Below are positions 6,368 through 12,454 of a stretch of 41,078 nt of DNA, one piece after another. The notes beneath the pieces are model-generated. The model was not told the origin of the DNA. It saw only the letters and a program-made list of their open reading frames with translations, and searched no databases. Where the stretch lies: positions 1 through 41,078 of the forward strand of contig CANQHO010000005.1 of assembly GCA_947623815.1 (NCBI GenBank), read 5' to 3'. Each line of letters starts with the position of its first letter. Position 1 is the stretch's first letter. The DNA is from an uncultured Bacilli bacterium (GTDB taxonomy: Bacteria > Bacillota_I > Bacilli_A > RF39 > UBA660). The translations under genes and the position numbers were made by a program.

Positions 6368-7815
6368 TTTCTGTGTTATTTAGTTTTATTAGTTTTTCTA
6401 ATAAAGTTTATGCTAGGTTTGATAATTCTTATTCGATGAATTTTACTTCTGCTAATTTTAATTATGGAAGTAATAAACCACAAAAAAAATATGATACTCT
6501 TTTCAGTGTTGGAAGTAGTGGTGCGAAACTTACTATGTTTGACGGCGATGCTAATTATAAAGAGTTTAATGTTGAAGAATTTGATTTTGAAAAATATCCT
6601 TACTGGCTTGCTTATACTGTTGATGAAAGTTATTTTTATCCAGAAGAAAATATTTCAAGTTTTGTATTTATTTTTTCTAAAACTCCTATTTATTTGAAAT
6701 TGGTTCAAGGTTCTGATGAACGTTATTCAACTGTTGTATGGTGTAATGAAACTGGCGATAATTTTAATGGTAATAGAGACCCTAACGATAATATTCTTAT
6801 TTATTATTTTGACGGTTCTGTTACTTATTCAAATTTTTCTTTTAAAGAGGAAAGTTTGAATACTCACAATGATGTTATTTCTCATGTTGATATGCTTGAT
6901 AAAAATCGTTTGATTTCTGGTAAAGGAAATGGTAATTATTTCGATGCAAAACTTTTTGCTACTAATGATGTTATTTATGACTTTCAAACTAAAAAGCCTT
7001 TAGTTAGTGATTATGATACTGTTAATCAATTGAAATATAATTTTGATGTTAAATTAGACCATGTTGAGTTAGATGATAATAAAAAAGTTTTATATTATGC
7101 TTTTAAATTAGAATTAGACAATCATAATGATTTTTATATAACTGCACATTATGATGATGATGATATTGGCTCGGTTTCTTTCGACGGTATAAAAGATTTT
7201 AGTGATTATTTATTTAAAGTTGATGTTAATTGTAAAATAACTTTTCATTTAGTTAAAAGGGATACTGGAGAAATACCAGAAATTAGAACTTTTGAAGTAG
7301 AAAATATAGGTATGTATTTTGATGAAGATGCTCAAAAGTATGTTGAAGAACTTAATAATTATCGAAACCCTACTGATGATGTTGTTAATGATTATGTTGA
7401 AAAATTTAAAGATGAAGAATGGAATGAAGATTCTGACGATACTAATCATTCTCTTAATCTTTTTAATTATATTAAAGATCGTTTTCCTATTATAGAACAA
7501 TTATATGAAATTCATGGAGCATGGAAGTTTGATATAAATAACCCTAAGTATTTGCAAACTAAATATGGTGGTTGTACTACTATAGGTTATGTATATGAAG
7601 TAGGTGGAGAACAAGTTTATTCAAAGAAACCTTATTGTAATCAAATACCTCGTATGTCTTTAAAACTTGGCGGTGTTCAGATTTTGAATAATTTGGAAGT
7701 TGTTGATACATATTGGTTTTGGAAATATCGTGATGAGGCTTTTTTCTTAATTCGTTTGTCTTTAGGTTCTTTTACTTTTTTTAAACTTTTACAGATGATA
7801 CGTTCTTGTATTTAA
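6343..7815 (+). CDS. pIII-like attachment protein with signal peptide
   Basis: A 490-aa secreted, membrane-anchored protein. Residues 1-24 form a signal peptide (RSRFFILVSVLFSFISF, with a likely cut after VYA). A long acidic, Tyr/Asp/Asn-rich ectodomain follows, and the C-terminal 25 residues are hydrophobic (FFLIRLSLGSFTFFKLLQMI). This is the plan of inovirus adsorption proteins: N-terminal receptor-binding domains on the virion tip and a C-terminal anchor needed to release the filament. It lies between the coat and pVI-like genes, the expected place for pIII. No sequence motif identifies the receptor. Cys residues are few (WCNE, GGCTT, PYCNQ). Confidence 0.8.
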   Translation: MRSRFFILVSVLFSFISFSNKVYARFDNSYSMNFTSANFNYGSNKPQKKYDTLFSVGSSGAKLTMFDGDANYKEFNVEEFDFEKYPYWLAYTVDESYFYPEENISSFVFIFSKTPIYLKLVQGSDERYSTVVWCNETGDNFNGNRDPNDNILIYYFDGSVTYSNFSFKEESLNTHNDVISHVDMLDKNRLISGKGNGNYFDAKLFATNDVIYDFQTKKPLVSDYDTVNQLKYNFDVKLDHVELDDNKKVLYYAFKLELDNHNDFYITAHYDDDDIGSVSFDGIKDFSDYLFKVDVNCKITFHLVKRDTGEIPEIRTFEVENIGMYFDEDAQKYVEELNNYRNPTDDVVNDYVEKFKDEEWNEDSDDTNHSLNLFNYIKDRFPIIEQLYEIHGAWKFDINNPKYLQTKYGGCTTIGYVYEVGGEQVYSKKPYCNQIPRMSLKLGGVQILNNLEVVDTYWFWKYRDEAFFLIRLSLGSFTFFKLLQMIRSCI

Positions 7816-7840
7816 TTTATTTAGAAAGGAGATGTTTGTT

Positions 7841-8194
7841 TTGGGAACTTTTTCTGCTCTTATTTCTTCTTTTGCAGGTAGTGCTTTAGGAAGCGTTTTT
7901 TCTAAAACTGTTAAAACCGTTTTTAAGGTTGGTACTGCTGTTTTTCTTATTTTAACTATTTTGAATATGATGCCGATAAAACAGGTTATTATTGGCGATA
8001 CTTTGTTTAATTTTCTTACTGAGGGTAATTTTCAAAAAATGATGAATTTGATTTACTATTTTTTTCCGGTTGATTTTGCTTTATCTTGTATTGCTTCTAT
8101 TTCTTTAACAAGTTGTGCTATTATTTTTTATAGGGTTCTTAATCATGTTATTGATTATATCTCTTTGGTTAGTAGTGAGAAAAGCAAGAGTTAA
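7841..8194 (+). CDS. pVI-like minor virion membrane protein
   Basis: A 117-aa protein starting at TTG 7841, which has AAAGGAG 9 nt upstream; the ATG at 7832 abuts that site and is too close. Three hydrophobic segments are visible: a Gly/Ala-rich N-terminal one, VKTVFKVGTAVFLILTILNM, and FALSCIASISLTSCAIIFY. Size (M13 pVI is 112 aa), topology and position between the adhesin and the Zot gene all fit pVI, which anchors pIII to the filament end. It ends 2 nt before the next start. Confidence 0.7.
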   Translation: MGTFSALISSFAGSALGSVFSKTVKTVFKVGTAVFLILTILNMMPIKQVIIGDTLFNFLTEGNFQKMMNLIYYFFPVDFALSCIASISLTSCAIIFYRVLNHVIDYISLVSSEKSKS

Positions 8195-8196
8195 TT

Positions 8197-9132
8197 ATGT
8201 CTTTTAGTTTATTTCTTAAAGGTATTTTTAGGGTTTTTATAATTTTTCTAAAGAGTTTATCTTTTGTTTGGATACCTTGCTTAATTTCTATTATTATTAT
8301 AATTATTGTTTATTTCTTTTATTTTATAAAATATCGTTATGTTGAACATTTTCGACCTGTTGGAAAACGTGTTCTTATTAAAGAACGTTCTATTTTAAAA
8401 AGAATTTTTTTAGATTTTCCGAAACGGTTGGCTTATGATTATGTACATCAAGATTATGATGATTTTAGTGAATTTGGTATTCATATGGTAATAGGAAAGC
8501 AAGGTGCTGGAAAGAGTACTACAGTCGCTTATTTGTTGCGTAAATGGAAAAAAATTTATCCTAATTTACAGATTTATACTAATATGGGTTATAAGTATGA
8601 AGATGATGTCCTTGACCAATGGCGACAACTTATTACTCGTACCAATGGTAAAAAAGGCGTTGTTAATGTTATTGATGATATTAAGGCTTGGTGGAGTAAT
8701 GCAGATAGTAAAAATTTACCTCCCGAAGTTTTAGCGGAAATTTGTCAACAGCGTAAACAGAAAAAGGCTATTTTGTGTACTATTCAAGTTTTTAGTGAAC
8801 TTCCTAAGGCGTTTCGTAGTCAAACTCATACTGTATATATACCGACGACTTTTTTCGGTTGTTTAACCGTTGTTAAAAAAAGTGATATAAAATATTATAA
8901 CCCTGATAAGGAAAAGTTTACTAAAACCCGTGGAATGTTTTTCTTTGTGCATTCAAAAGAAATTAGGGATAGTTTTGATACCTATAAAAAGATAGAAAAA
9001 TATAAAGATGTTGAATGGGATGTTTCTCCCTATTTTGCGAGTAGTCTTGACGGTTCCGACACGTCGGCCGTCAAGACCTTGCAAAATAGTGTTGACACCT
9101 TGGCGACATCTTTGAGGAAGAAAAAGAAATGA
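8197..9132 (+). CDS. pI/Zot-family morphogenesis ATPase
   Basis: This 311-aa P-loop ATPase drives extrusion of the phage through the cell membrane. Walker A GKQGAGKST is at 100-108 and Walker B VVNVIDD at 155-161. The stretch EICQQRKQKKAILCTIQ (about 182-198) has the Zot-family pattern. A long hydrophobic segment (about 10-44) lies at the N terminus, before the ATPase domain; M13 pI carries its membrane span after it. The C-terminal 35 residues are Ser/Thr/Lys-rich, and the DNA encoding them contains a large GC-rich hairpin. It overlaps rep by 4 nt. The family call is firm. Confidence 0.92.
   Translation: MSFSLFLKGIFRVFIIFLKSLSFVWIPCLISIIIIIIVYFFYFIKYRYVEHFRPVGKRVLIKERSILKRIFLDFPKRLAYDYVHQDYDDFSEFGIHMVIGKQGAGKSTTVAYLLRKWKKIYPNLQIYTNMGYKYEDDVLDQWRQLITRTNGKKGVVNVIDDIKAWWSNADSKNLPPEVLAEICQQRKQKKAILCTIQVFSELPKAFRSQTHTVYIPTTFFGCLTVVKKSDIKYYNPDKEKFTKTRGMFFFVHSKEIRDSFDTYKKIEKYKDVEWDVSPYFASSLDGSDTSAVKTLQNSVDTLATSLRKKKK
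9030..9089 (+). repeat. 60-nt GC-rich hairpin inside the zot gene
   Basis: CTATTTTGC (9030-9038) pairs with GCAAAATAG (9081-9089); GTCTTGACGG (9044-9053) with CCGTCAAGAC (9068-9077); CCGAC (9056-9060) with GTCGG (9063-9067); the loop is AC. That is 24 base pairs interrupted only by small internal loops, and the core is far richer in GC than the surrounding genome. It is a candidate packaging signal or replication-origin hairpin of the single-stranded phage genome. Confidence 0.85.
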
Positions 9133-10241
9133 GTTTTAATCGTTCTTCTGATTTTAAGATTAGAAGTCATATAGAAAATTTGCTTGTTCAAGGTTCATTA
9201 TTTGAATTGAGAAAGAGCGCAAGCTCTTTCCTATTACTTGATTATAGTCTCATAACTCGGAAAAAAAATTTAGTTTATGATTTGAAAATTATCAATTGCA
9301 ATGGTAAATTAGAAATTTGGAAATTTCCAAATAAAAGATTTATTACTGATAAGAACTTAGAAAAAGATAAGGAGCCATTTATTGTTAATTGTAACAAAAG
9401 AGATTTAATTTCTTTGAAAGGAAAGGAGAGTGATATTTGTGTTTTTCCTAGTGATCATCTTGATAGCAGTCCTTTGTTTAGAGTTTCTAATACAAAAAAA
9501 CATGAACAAGAACAGAGATTTAAAGAACTCCAAAAACGAACTGAAAGAAAAATAAACACTGAAAAGAAAATTTTAAAGAAAAATATTGATAGAAGTAAAT
9601 TTGATTTGTTTAGATTAGTTAAATGTAATTATAATGATTTTGATACTTTTTTAACTTTAACTTTTAAAGAAAATGTTACAGATTTGGATTTTTCGCTTAA
9701 ATGTTTTCAAAATTTTGTTAGAAGTTTAAAAAATTATTTTAAAAGAAAAAACCAAGAATTTAAATATTTAGTTGTTCCCGAGTTTCAAAAAAGGGGAGCC
9801 GTTCATTTTCATTTATTAACTAATATTTCTTATGATTGGGACGATATTTTAGAAGAAAAAGAAATTTTTAATGAAAAAAAAGGTTGGATAAAATTTAAGT
9901 ATTTAAAAAAATATTGGAACTATGGTTTTTCTTCTTTAGAAAAAATTAAAGATGAAAATGTTGGTGGTTATTTAACTAAATTTAGTGAATATTTAACGAA
10001 ATATAAAGACAATCGTTTATTCGGTCGTAGACGTTATTCTTATAGTTATAATTTAAAAAAGCCAGAAGTTATTTATTTGAATAGTGATGATGTTAATGCT
10101 CAAAATTTGATGTTTAATTTTTATTTTCAATCTAATGAAGTTTTTAAAGATAGTTATTATGATGTTTTAGGGAATGAAATTTATTATCGTTGTTGGAATT
10201 TGGTTGATGATTTTGATAAAAGATTTGTAGTAGGGGAGTGA
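9129..10241 (+). CDS. Rolling-circle replication initiator (HUH endonuclease Rep)
   Basis: A 370-aa Rep protein that nicks the phage origin and starts rolling-circle replication. The three family motifs are in order: motif 1 FLTLTF (174-179), motif 2 HFH within GAVHFHLL (224-230, metal-binding HUH) and motif 3 with catalytic Tyr at 281 and/or 288 in GGYLTKFSEYLTK. The N-terminal 120 residues lack a recognisable domain and may bind the origin; a Lys/Glu-rich helical linker (about 125-155) follows. The ATGA overlap with zot implies coupled translation. Whether one or two tyrosines act is unknown. Confidence 0.92.
   Translation: MSFNRSSDFKIRSHIENLLVQGSLFELRKSASSFLLLDYSLITRKKNLVYDLKIINCNGKLEIWKFPNKRFITDKNLEKDKEPFIVNCNKRDLISLKGKESDICVFPSDHLDSSPLFRVSNTKKHEQEQRFKELQKRTERKINTEKKILKKNIDRSKFDLFRLVKCNYNDFDTFLTLTFKENVTDLDFSLKCFQNFVRSLKNYFKRKNQEFKYLVVPEFQKRGAVHFHLLTNISYDWDDILEEKEIFNEKKGWIKFKYLKKYWNYGFSSLEKIKDENVGGYLTKFSEYLTKYKDNRLFGRRRYSYSYNLKKPEVIYLNSDDVNAQNLMFNFYFQSNEVFKDSYYDVLGNEIYYRCWNLVDDFDKRFVVGE
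9211..9230 (+). repeat. Perfect hairpin in the 5' part of rep
   Basis: GAAAGAGC (9211-9218), loop GCAA, GCTCTTTC (9223-9230): an uninterrupted 8-bp stem with a GNRA-type tetraloop in coding sequence. Possible nick site, secondary packaging element or mRNA structure limiting Rep synthesis. Confidence 0.6.
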
Positions 10242-10405
10242 TGTTTATTTATTTGATTACTTTTTATGATTTAGATAAAAAAGAATTAAAAAACTGTTAT
10301 TGTTTTGAATTTGTTAGTGCTGATATTGTTATAAAGAGAATTACTTTAAGTAAAAAATATAAATTTATTGATTGTGTTTTTGACAGATTTTTAGATATTT
10401 TTTAA
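10241..10405 (+). CDS. 54-aa phage micro-protein, paralogue 1
   Basis: The ATG overlaps the rep stop (TGATG) and has AGGGGAG upstream. The product is mixed alpha/beta, not membrane-spanning, with two Cys in NCYCFEF. Its second half, VSADIVIKRITLSKKYKFID, resembles the second half of the next ORF (R-I-x-F/L-S-K-K-x-x-F-I), so the two genes look like a tandem duplication. No family is recognised. The position after rep suggests a replication-control or host-interaction role. Confidence 0.65.
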   Translation: MFIYLITFYDLDKKELKNCYCFEFVSADIVIKRITLSKKYKFIDCVFDRFLDIF

Positions 10406-10417
10406 GGAGTTGATTTC

Positions 10418-10561
10418 TTGGTTATTGTTTATTATATTGAATATAAAAATGGTACTACTTTATCAAAAAAATTTAATAGTCCTTATTTAGCCGAAAGATT
10501 TATTCGTAAGATAAGATTTTCAAAAAAAGTTGAGTTTATAAGTGCTTTTTATGATAAATGA
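10418..10561 (+). CDS. 47-aa phage micro-protein, paralogue 2
   Basis: It starts at TTG 10418 with AAGGAG about 8 nt upstream. The N terminus VIVYYIEYKNG parallels IYLITFYDLDK of its neighbour, and YLAERFIRKIRFSKKVEFIS parallels that protein's second half. Both copies keep the SKK-x-x-FI core and an aromatic-rich end (AFYDK). It is soluble and basic. Two related micro-proteins in one small phage genome suggest a homo- or hetero-dimeric factor; the function is unknown. Confidence 0.65.
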   Translation: MVIVYYIEYKNGTTLSKKFNSPYLAERFIRKIRFSKKVEFISAFYDK

Positions 10562-10575
10562 AAGGAGTTTGTTAT

Positions 10576-10710
10576 TTGATTTTTAAAATTGGTTTATATA
10601 TTATTATATTTTTAATTGTTTTTATTTATTTATGTGGTATATTTGATATTATTAGACGAATTATTGTAACCGCTATTAAACATAAAAAAAATAAAAAAGA
10701 TGATAATTAG
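10576..10710 (+). CDS. 44-aa single-pass phage membrane protein
   Basis: It starts at TTG 10576 with AAAGGAG 8 nt upstream. Residues 5-22 form one hydrophobic helix (IGLYIIIFLIVFIYLCG), followed by a basic tail (RRIIVTAIKHKKNKKDDN). This is the last rightward phage gene; a hairpin terminator overlaps its stop. Small size and a basic C-terminal tail recall minor virion caps (pVII/pIX), but the order after rep is unusual for those. Confidence 0.6.
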   Translation: MIFKIGLYIIIFLIVFIYLCGIFDIIRRIIVTAIKHKKNKKDDN

Positions 10711-10723
10711 TCATCTTTTATTT
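10695..10723. terminator. Bidirectional terminator between convergent phage operons
   Basis: AAAAGATGA (10695-10703) pairs with TCATCTTTT (10711-10719) around TAATTAG. T-rich sequence follows in both directions. It covers the ends of the last rightward gene and the leftward RHH gene. Confidence 0.7.
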
Positions 10724-10886
10724 TGTTTATTTCTTTCATTACAAAATCTTTTTTAGTTATATTATTTTTTTTACAGTAATTATCTAGTTTTTCCATATCT
10801 TTTATTTTTAAATCAATGCTTAATTGTTTATAATGTGTTTTCTTATATTCTTTTATATATTCTTTTTGATTAAATTTTTTATTCAC
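10707..10886 (-). CDS. Ribbon-helix-helix (Arc/CopG-like) phage regulator
   Basis: A 59-aa protein from GTG 10886 with GAAAGGAG at 10893-10900. The basic N-terminal tail (NKKFNQKEYIKEYKKTHY) is followed by a beta strand (KQLSIDLKI), helix A (KDMEKLDNYCKKN), the turn and helix B (ITKKDFVMKEINKI), the ribbon-helix-helix pattern common in phage and plasmid repressors. It is the only clear DNA-binding regulator inside the element, so it is the best candidate for the phage repressor or copy-number control. It is convergent with the structural operon. Confidence 0.75.
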   Translation of the reverse strand: MNKKFNQKEYIKEYKKTHYKQLSIDLKIKDMEKLDNYCKKNNITKKDFVMKEINKIKDD

Positions 10887-10927
10887 TTTGTACTCCTTTC
10901 TTTTTTAATTATATAATTTTTTTATTA

Positions 10928-10960
10928 AAAAGAAAAGTATTGTATTTTTACTTTTCTTTT
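10928..10960 (-). terminator. Terminator after the 98-aa phage gene
   Basis: Leftward, AAAAGAAAAGT, an 11-nt loop and ACTTTTCTTTT form an 11-bp stem overlapping the stop codon, followed by a T-containing AT-rich stretch. It may reduce read-through into the RHH gene. Confidence 0.55.
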
Positions 10961-11244
10961 TTTTCTATAAATGTAATATTTTTAATTATTACTGGTAATA
11001 TTAAAGAACCGTCTTTTATTTTTATATCACATTTTATAGCAATTTTATCTCCTATATTATAATTTTTAATTTCTTCTTTTATTTCTTCTTTTGTTTTTTT
11101 ATTGAATATACCTACAATAATAAAGTTTTCGTTTGTTTCTATTGCAATATAATCTTCTTTATTTAATATTAAATTTCCTATTACAATTTTATCCTTTCTT
11201 ATTGTGTTTTTTATTTTTAGATCTTTTTCTTTATAAAATTCCAT
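10948..11244 (-). CDS. 98-aa phage protein, possible OB fold
   Basis: A good AAAGGAAAATAAT ribosome site precedes the ATG at 11244. The protein is soluble and Lys/Glu/Ile-rich, and looks beta-rich after an N-terminal charged part. The segment NYNIGDKIAIKCDIKIKDG followed by a strand and IIKNITFIEKKEK recalls the last strands of OB-fold ssDNA-binding proteins (G-D-x-I-x-I-x-C ... dG ...), but this is only a resemblance. If correct, it is an alternative candidate for the phage ssDNA-binding protein. Confidence 0.65.
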   Translation of the reverse strand: MEFYKEKDLKIKNTIRKDKIVIGNLILNKEDYIAIETNENFIIVGIFNKKTKEEIKEEIKNYNIGDKIAIKCDIKIKDGSLILPVIIKNITFIEKKEK

Positions 11245-11261
11245 TATTATTTTCCTTTCTT

Positions 11262-11447
11262 TTAATATTTATAGAATATTATTTCATTTTTTTTAATTCT
11301 ACTAAAATTTATTTTGTTTTTATTTGTATATGTTTTTAATTCTTTTAATTTGTTTTTTTTGATATAATTTTTTACTTTAAAAAAATGAAATAATTTTTTA
11401 ATGTATATTTGTATATAATAATTTTTAAATTTTATTGTTTGATACAT
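11262..11447 (-). CDS. 61-aa very basic phage protein
   Basis: AAGGAG lies 7 nt before the ATG at 11447. The product is dominated by Lys, Asn, Tyr, Phe and Ile with almost no acidic residues; there is no hydrophobic helix long enough to span the membrane. It is upstream of the 98-aa gene in the leftward set with a gap of 17 nt. I do not recognise it. The strong basic charge suggests nucleic-acid contact, or it may be a chance ORF in AT-rich DNA; the ribosome site argues for a gene. Confidence 0.5.
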   Translation of the reverse strand: MYQTIKFKNYYIQIYIKKLFHFFKVKNYIKKNKLKELKTYTNKNKINFSRIKKNEIIFYKY

Positions 11448-11486
11448 TTTTTTACTCCTTGCATTTTTTTAAATTTTAATTTATAA

Positions 11487-11594
11487 TTAAATAAAGATTT
11501 TATAAAGTGCCTACTATATAAAGTTTTACGCGTTTATTTCAATTTTTCGCGTAGAGGAGGCTGGTCGCCCCCTACTTGTAAAATCTTTATTTAA
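11487..11594. repeat. Structured repeat module, left copy, with 16-bp inverted repeat
   Basis: TTAAATAAAGATTTTA (11487-11502) is repeated inverted and exactly at 11579-11594, enclosing a GC-rich core with ACGCG / CGCGT (about 11527-11552) and a GGAGG ... CCCCC hairpin. The span 11493-11574 recurs as an inverted copy at 12244-12323. Confidence 0.8.
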
Positions 11595-11603
11595 GAAGAA
11601 AAA

Positions 11604-11723
11604 TTATTCTTCTTTTATCAAGGTTATCTCGTTGTTTTTTACTATTATAGTATAACCTTTTTTAAAAAGTTTATAGGCTTTCTCTAAAGTTATGAACCTA
11701 TAAATTTTTTTGTTTAGTTTCAT
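11604..11723 (-). CDS. 39-aa phage micro-protein behind a strong promoter
   Basis: The ATG at 11723 has AAAGGAGGTG upstream, the best ribosome site in the prophage, and a consensus promoter 25 nt further up. The product is basic (N-terminal KLNKKIYRF, then TLEKAYKLFKKGYTI) and ends acidic (LIKEE); it is not membrane-spanning. AAGAAGAA ... TTCTTCTT after the stop forms a weak terminator. Strong signals for so small a product suggest a regulator of the lysogenic state, for example an excision or Rep inhibitor. The function is unknown. Confidence 0.7.
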   Translation of the reverse strand: MKLNKKIYRFITLEKAYKLFKKGYTIIVKNNEITLIKEE

Positions 11724-11749
11724 TTTTTCACCTCCTTTAAACACTAAAT

Positions 11750-11778
11750 ATTATAGCACATTACCTATGTAATGTCAA
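11750..11778 (-). promoter_or_regulatory. Consensus leftward promoter with palindromic operator
   Basis: Read leftward: TTGACA (11773-11778), a 17-nt spacer and TATAAT (11750-11755), both perfect. The spacer is filled by a near-perfect palindrome, ACATTACCTATGTAATGT (11758-11775), which overlaps the -35 and would block polymerase if bound by a dimeric repressor. It drives the 39-aa gene and possibly the leftward genes ending in the RHH regulator. Confidence 0.85.
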
Positions 11779-11805
11779 CTTTTTTTCTTAAAAAAATAAG
11801 GGTTT

Positions 11806-12108
11806 ATAAAAAAATAAAACATTAGTTCTTGTAAAAAATTTTCATGCGGAAACTTGAACAAAATTTCGCCTTTTTTTATGCCGAGAAAAACCATTGTTTT
11901 AGGCGTGATTTATCGTCATAATTAGTCATTTTTTTAATTCTTCGAAGAAAAGGACGTTTTTAAAACAAGATAAATCACGGGTTCCTGAAACAATGGTGGA
12001 ATTGGAATAAATAATTGAAATTTTGTTCTGGTTGGAGTTGAAAATTTTTTTAGAACGAATGTTTGTTTAATAAAAAGGTGGGTGGGAGTCGTGTTTTATT
12101 TTTTTTAT
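11806..12108. repeat. Large nested palindrome (origin/packaging candidate)
   Basis: Pairs, outside in: ATAAAAAAATAAAAC (11806-11820) with a matching block at 12093-12108; ACATTAGTTCT (11819-11829) with 12052-12062 (1 mismatch); AAAAAATTTTCA (11833-11844) with 12039-12050; GAACAAAATTTC (11856-11867) with 12017-12028; CCATTGTTTTAGG (11891-11903) with 11984-11996 (1 mismatch); CGTGATTTATC (11904-11914) with 11969-11979. The apex holds the palindrome TTCTTCGAAGAA (11938-11949). No gene is present in this stretch. Confidence 0.85.
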
Positions 12109-12133
12109 ATAAGCGAAGTGTTGGGGGAGTTAT

Positions 12134-12157
12134 AAAGAGGGGGTGTCCCCCCTTTTT
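12134..12157 (+). terminator. G/C-rich intrinsic terminator in the phage gene-poor region
   Basis: AAAG, bulged A, GGGGG (12139-12143), loop TGT, CCCCC (12147-12151), C, then TTTTT. It is one of the strongest stems in the phage and reads rightward. Confidence 0.75.
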
Positions 12158-12243
12158 AATTATGTGATATTGTTTTATTATGTGTCGCTTGCGTTATTTT
12201 TATCGTGTTGAAATTTTAAGTCAAGCGTGGGGGTAATTGCCAA

Positions 12244-12323
12244 GAGGGGGCGACCAGCCTCCTCTACGCGAAAAATTGAAATAAACCGTAAAACTATAGT
12301 ATGGCTCGTATAAAATCTTGGCT
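12244..12323. repeat. Structured repeat module, inverted right copy
   Basis: This is the reverse complement of 11493-11574 with small gaps (a 4-nt and a 1-nt indel plus a few substitutions in the outer part). The inner stretch from the GTTTATTTCAATTTTTCGCG block through CCCCCT is identical. It brackets the palindrome region as one half of an inverted pair about 670 nt apart. Confidence 0.85.
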
Positions 12324-12373
12324 AAAAATAAAGGGTATAAAACTGGAGGGTGGGTATAGTATTTTAAAATTTA

Positions 12374-12416
12374 AAAAAATGCAAGTTGAACCCCCCACGT
12401 GAAACTTGCATTTTTT
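12374..12416. terminator. Strong bidirectional terminator in the phage
   Basis: AAAAAATGCAAGTT (12374-12387) pairs exactly with AACTTGCATTTTTT (12403-12416) across a 15-nt C-rich loop, a 14-bp stem with T-runs for both strands. It insulates the origin-like region from the leftward 57-aa gene. Confidence 0.85.
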
Positions 12417-12454
12417 ATTATTAGTCCCCTTAGTATTCTATTAAAGGGCTCTAT

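Noticed and set aside
6464-6697. 77-aa rightward ORF within the adhesin gene
   Set aside because: Out-of-frame shadow of the pIII-like gene, which has signal peptide, anchor and operon position in its favour.
7249-7500. 83-aa leftward ORF opposite the adhesin gene
   Set aside because: Antisense shadow rich in Ile/Phe, as expected from AT-rich complement; no ribosome site.
8197-9132. Calling the Zot protein a toxin
   Set aside because: The toxin activity belongs to a C-terminal extension of Vibrio Zot that is absent here; the conserved part is the morphogenesis ATPase.
11133-11339. 68-aa rightward hydrophobic ORF
   Set aside because: Antisense to the 98-aa phage gene, which has a good ribosome site; Leu/Phe runs come from the reverse strand of Lys codons.
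11493-12323. Insertion sequence or MITE with long inverted ends
   Set aside because: The ends are inverted repeats, but no transposase or target-site duplication is seen, and the inside is itself palindromic, which fits an origin region better.
11780-12360. Group II intron or retron RNA
   Set aside because: No reverse transcriptase in the element and no intron domain V signature was seen.
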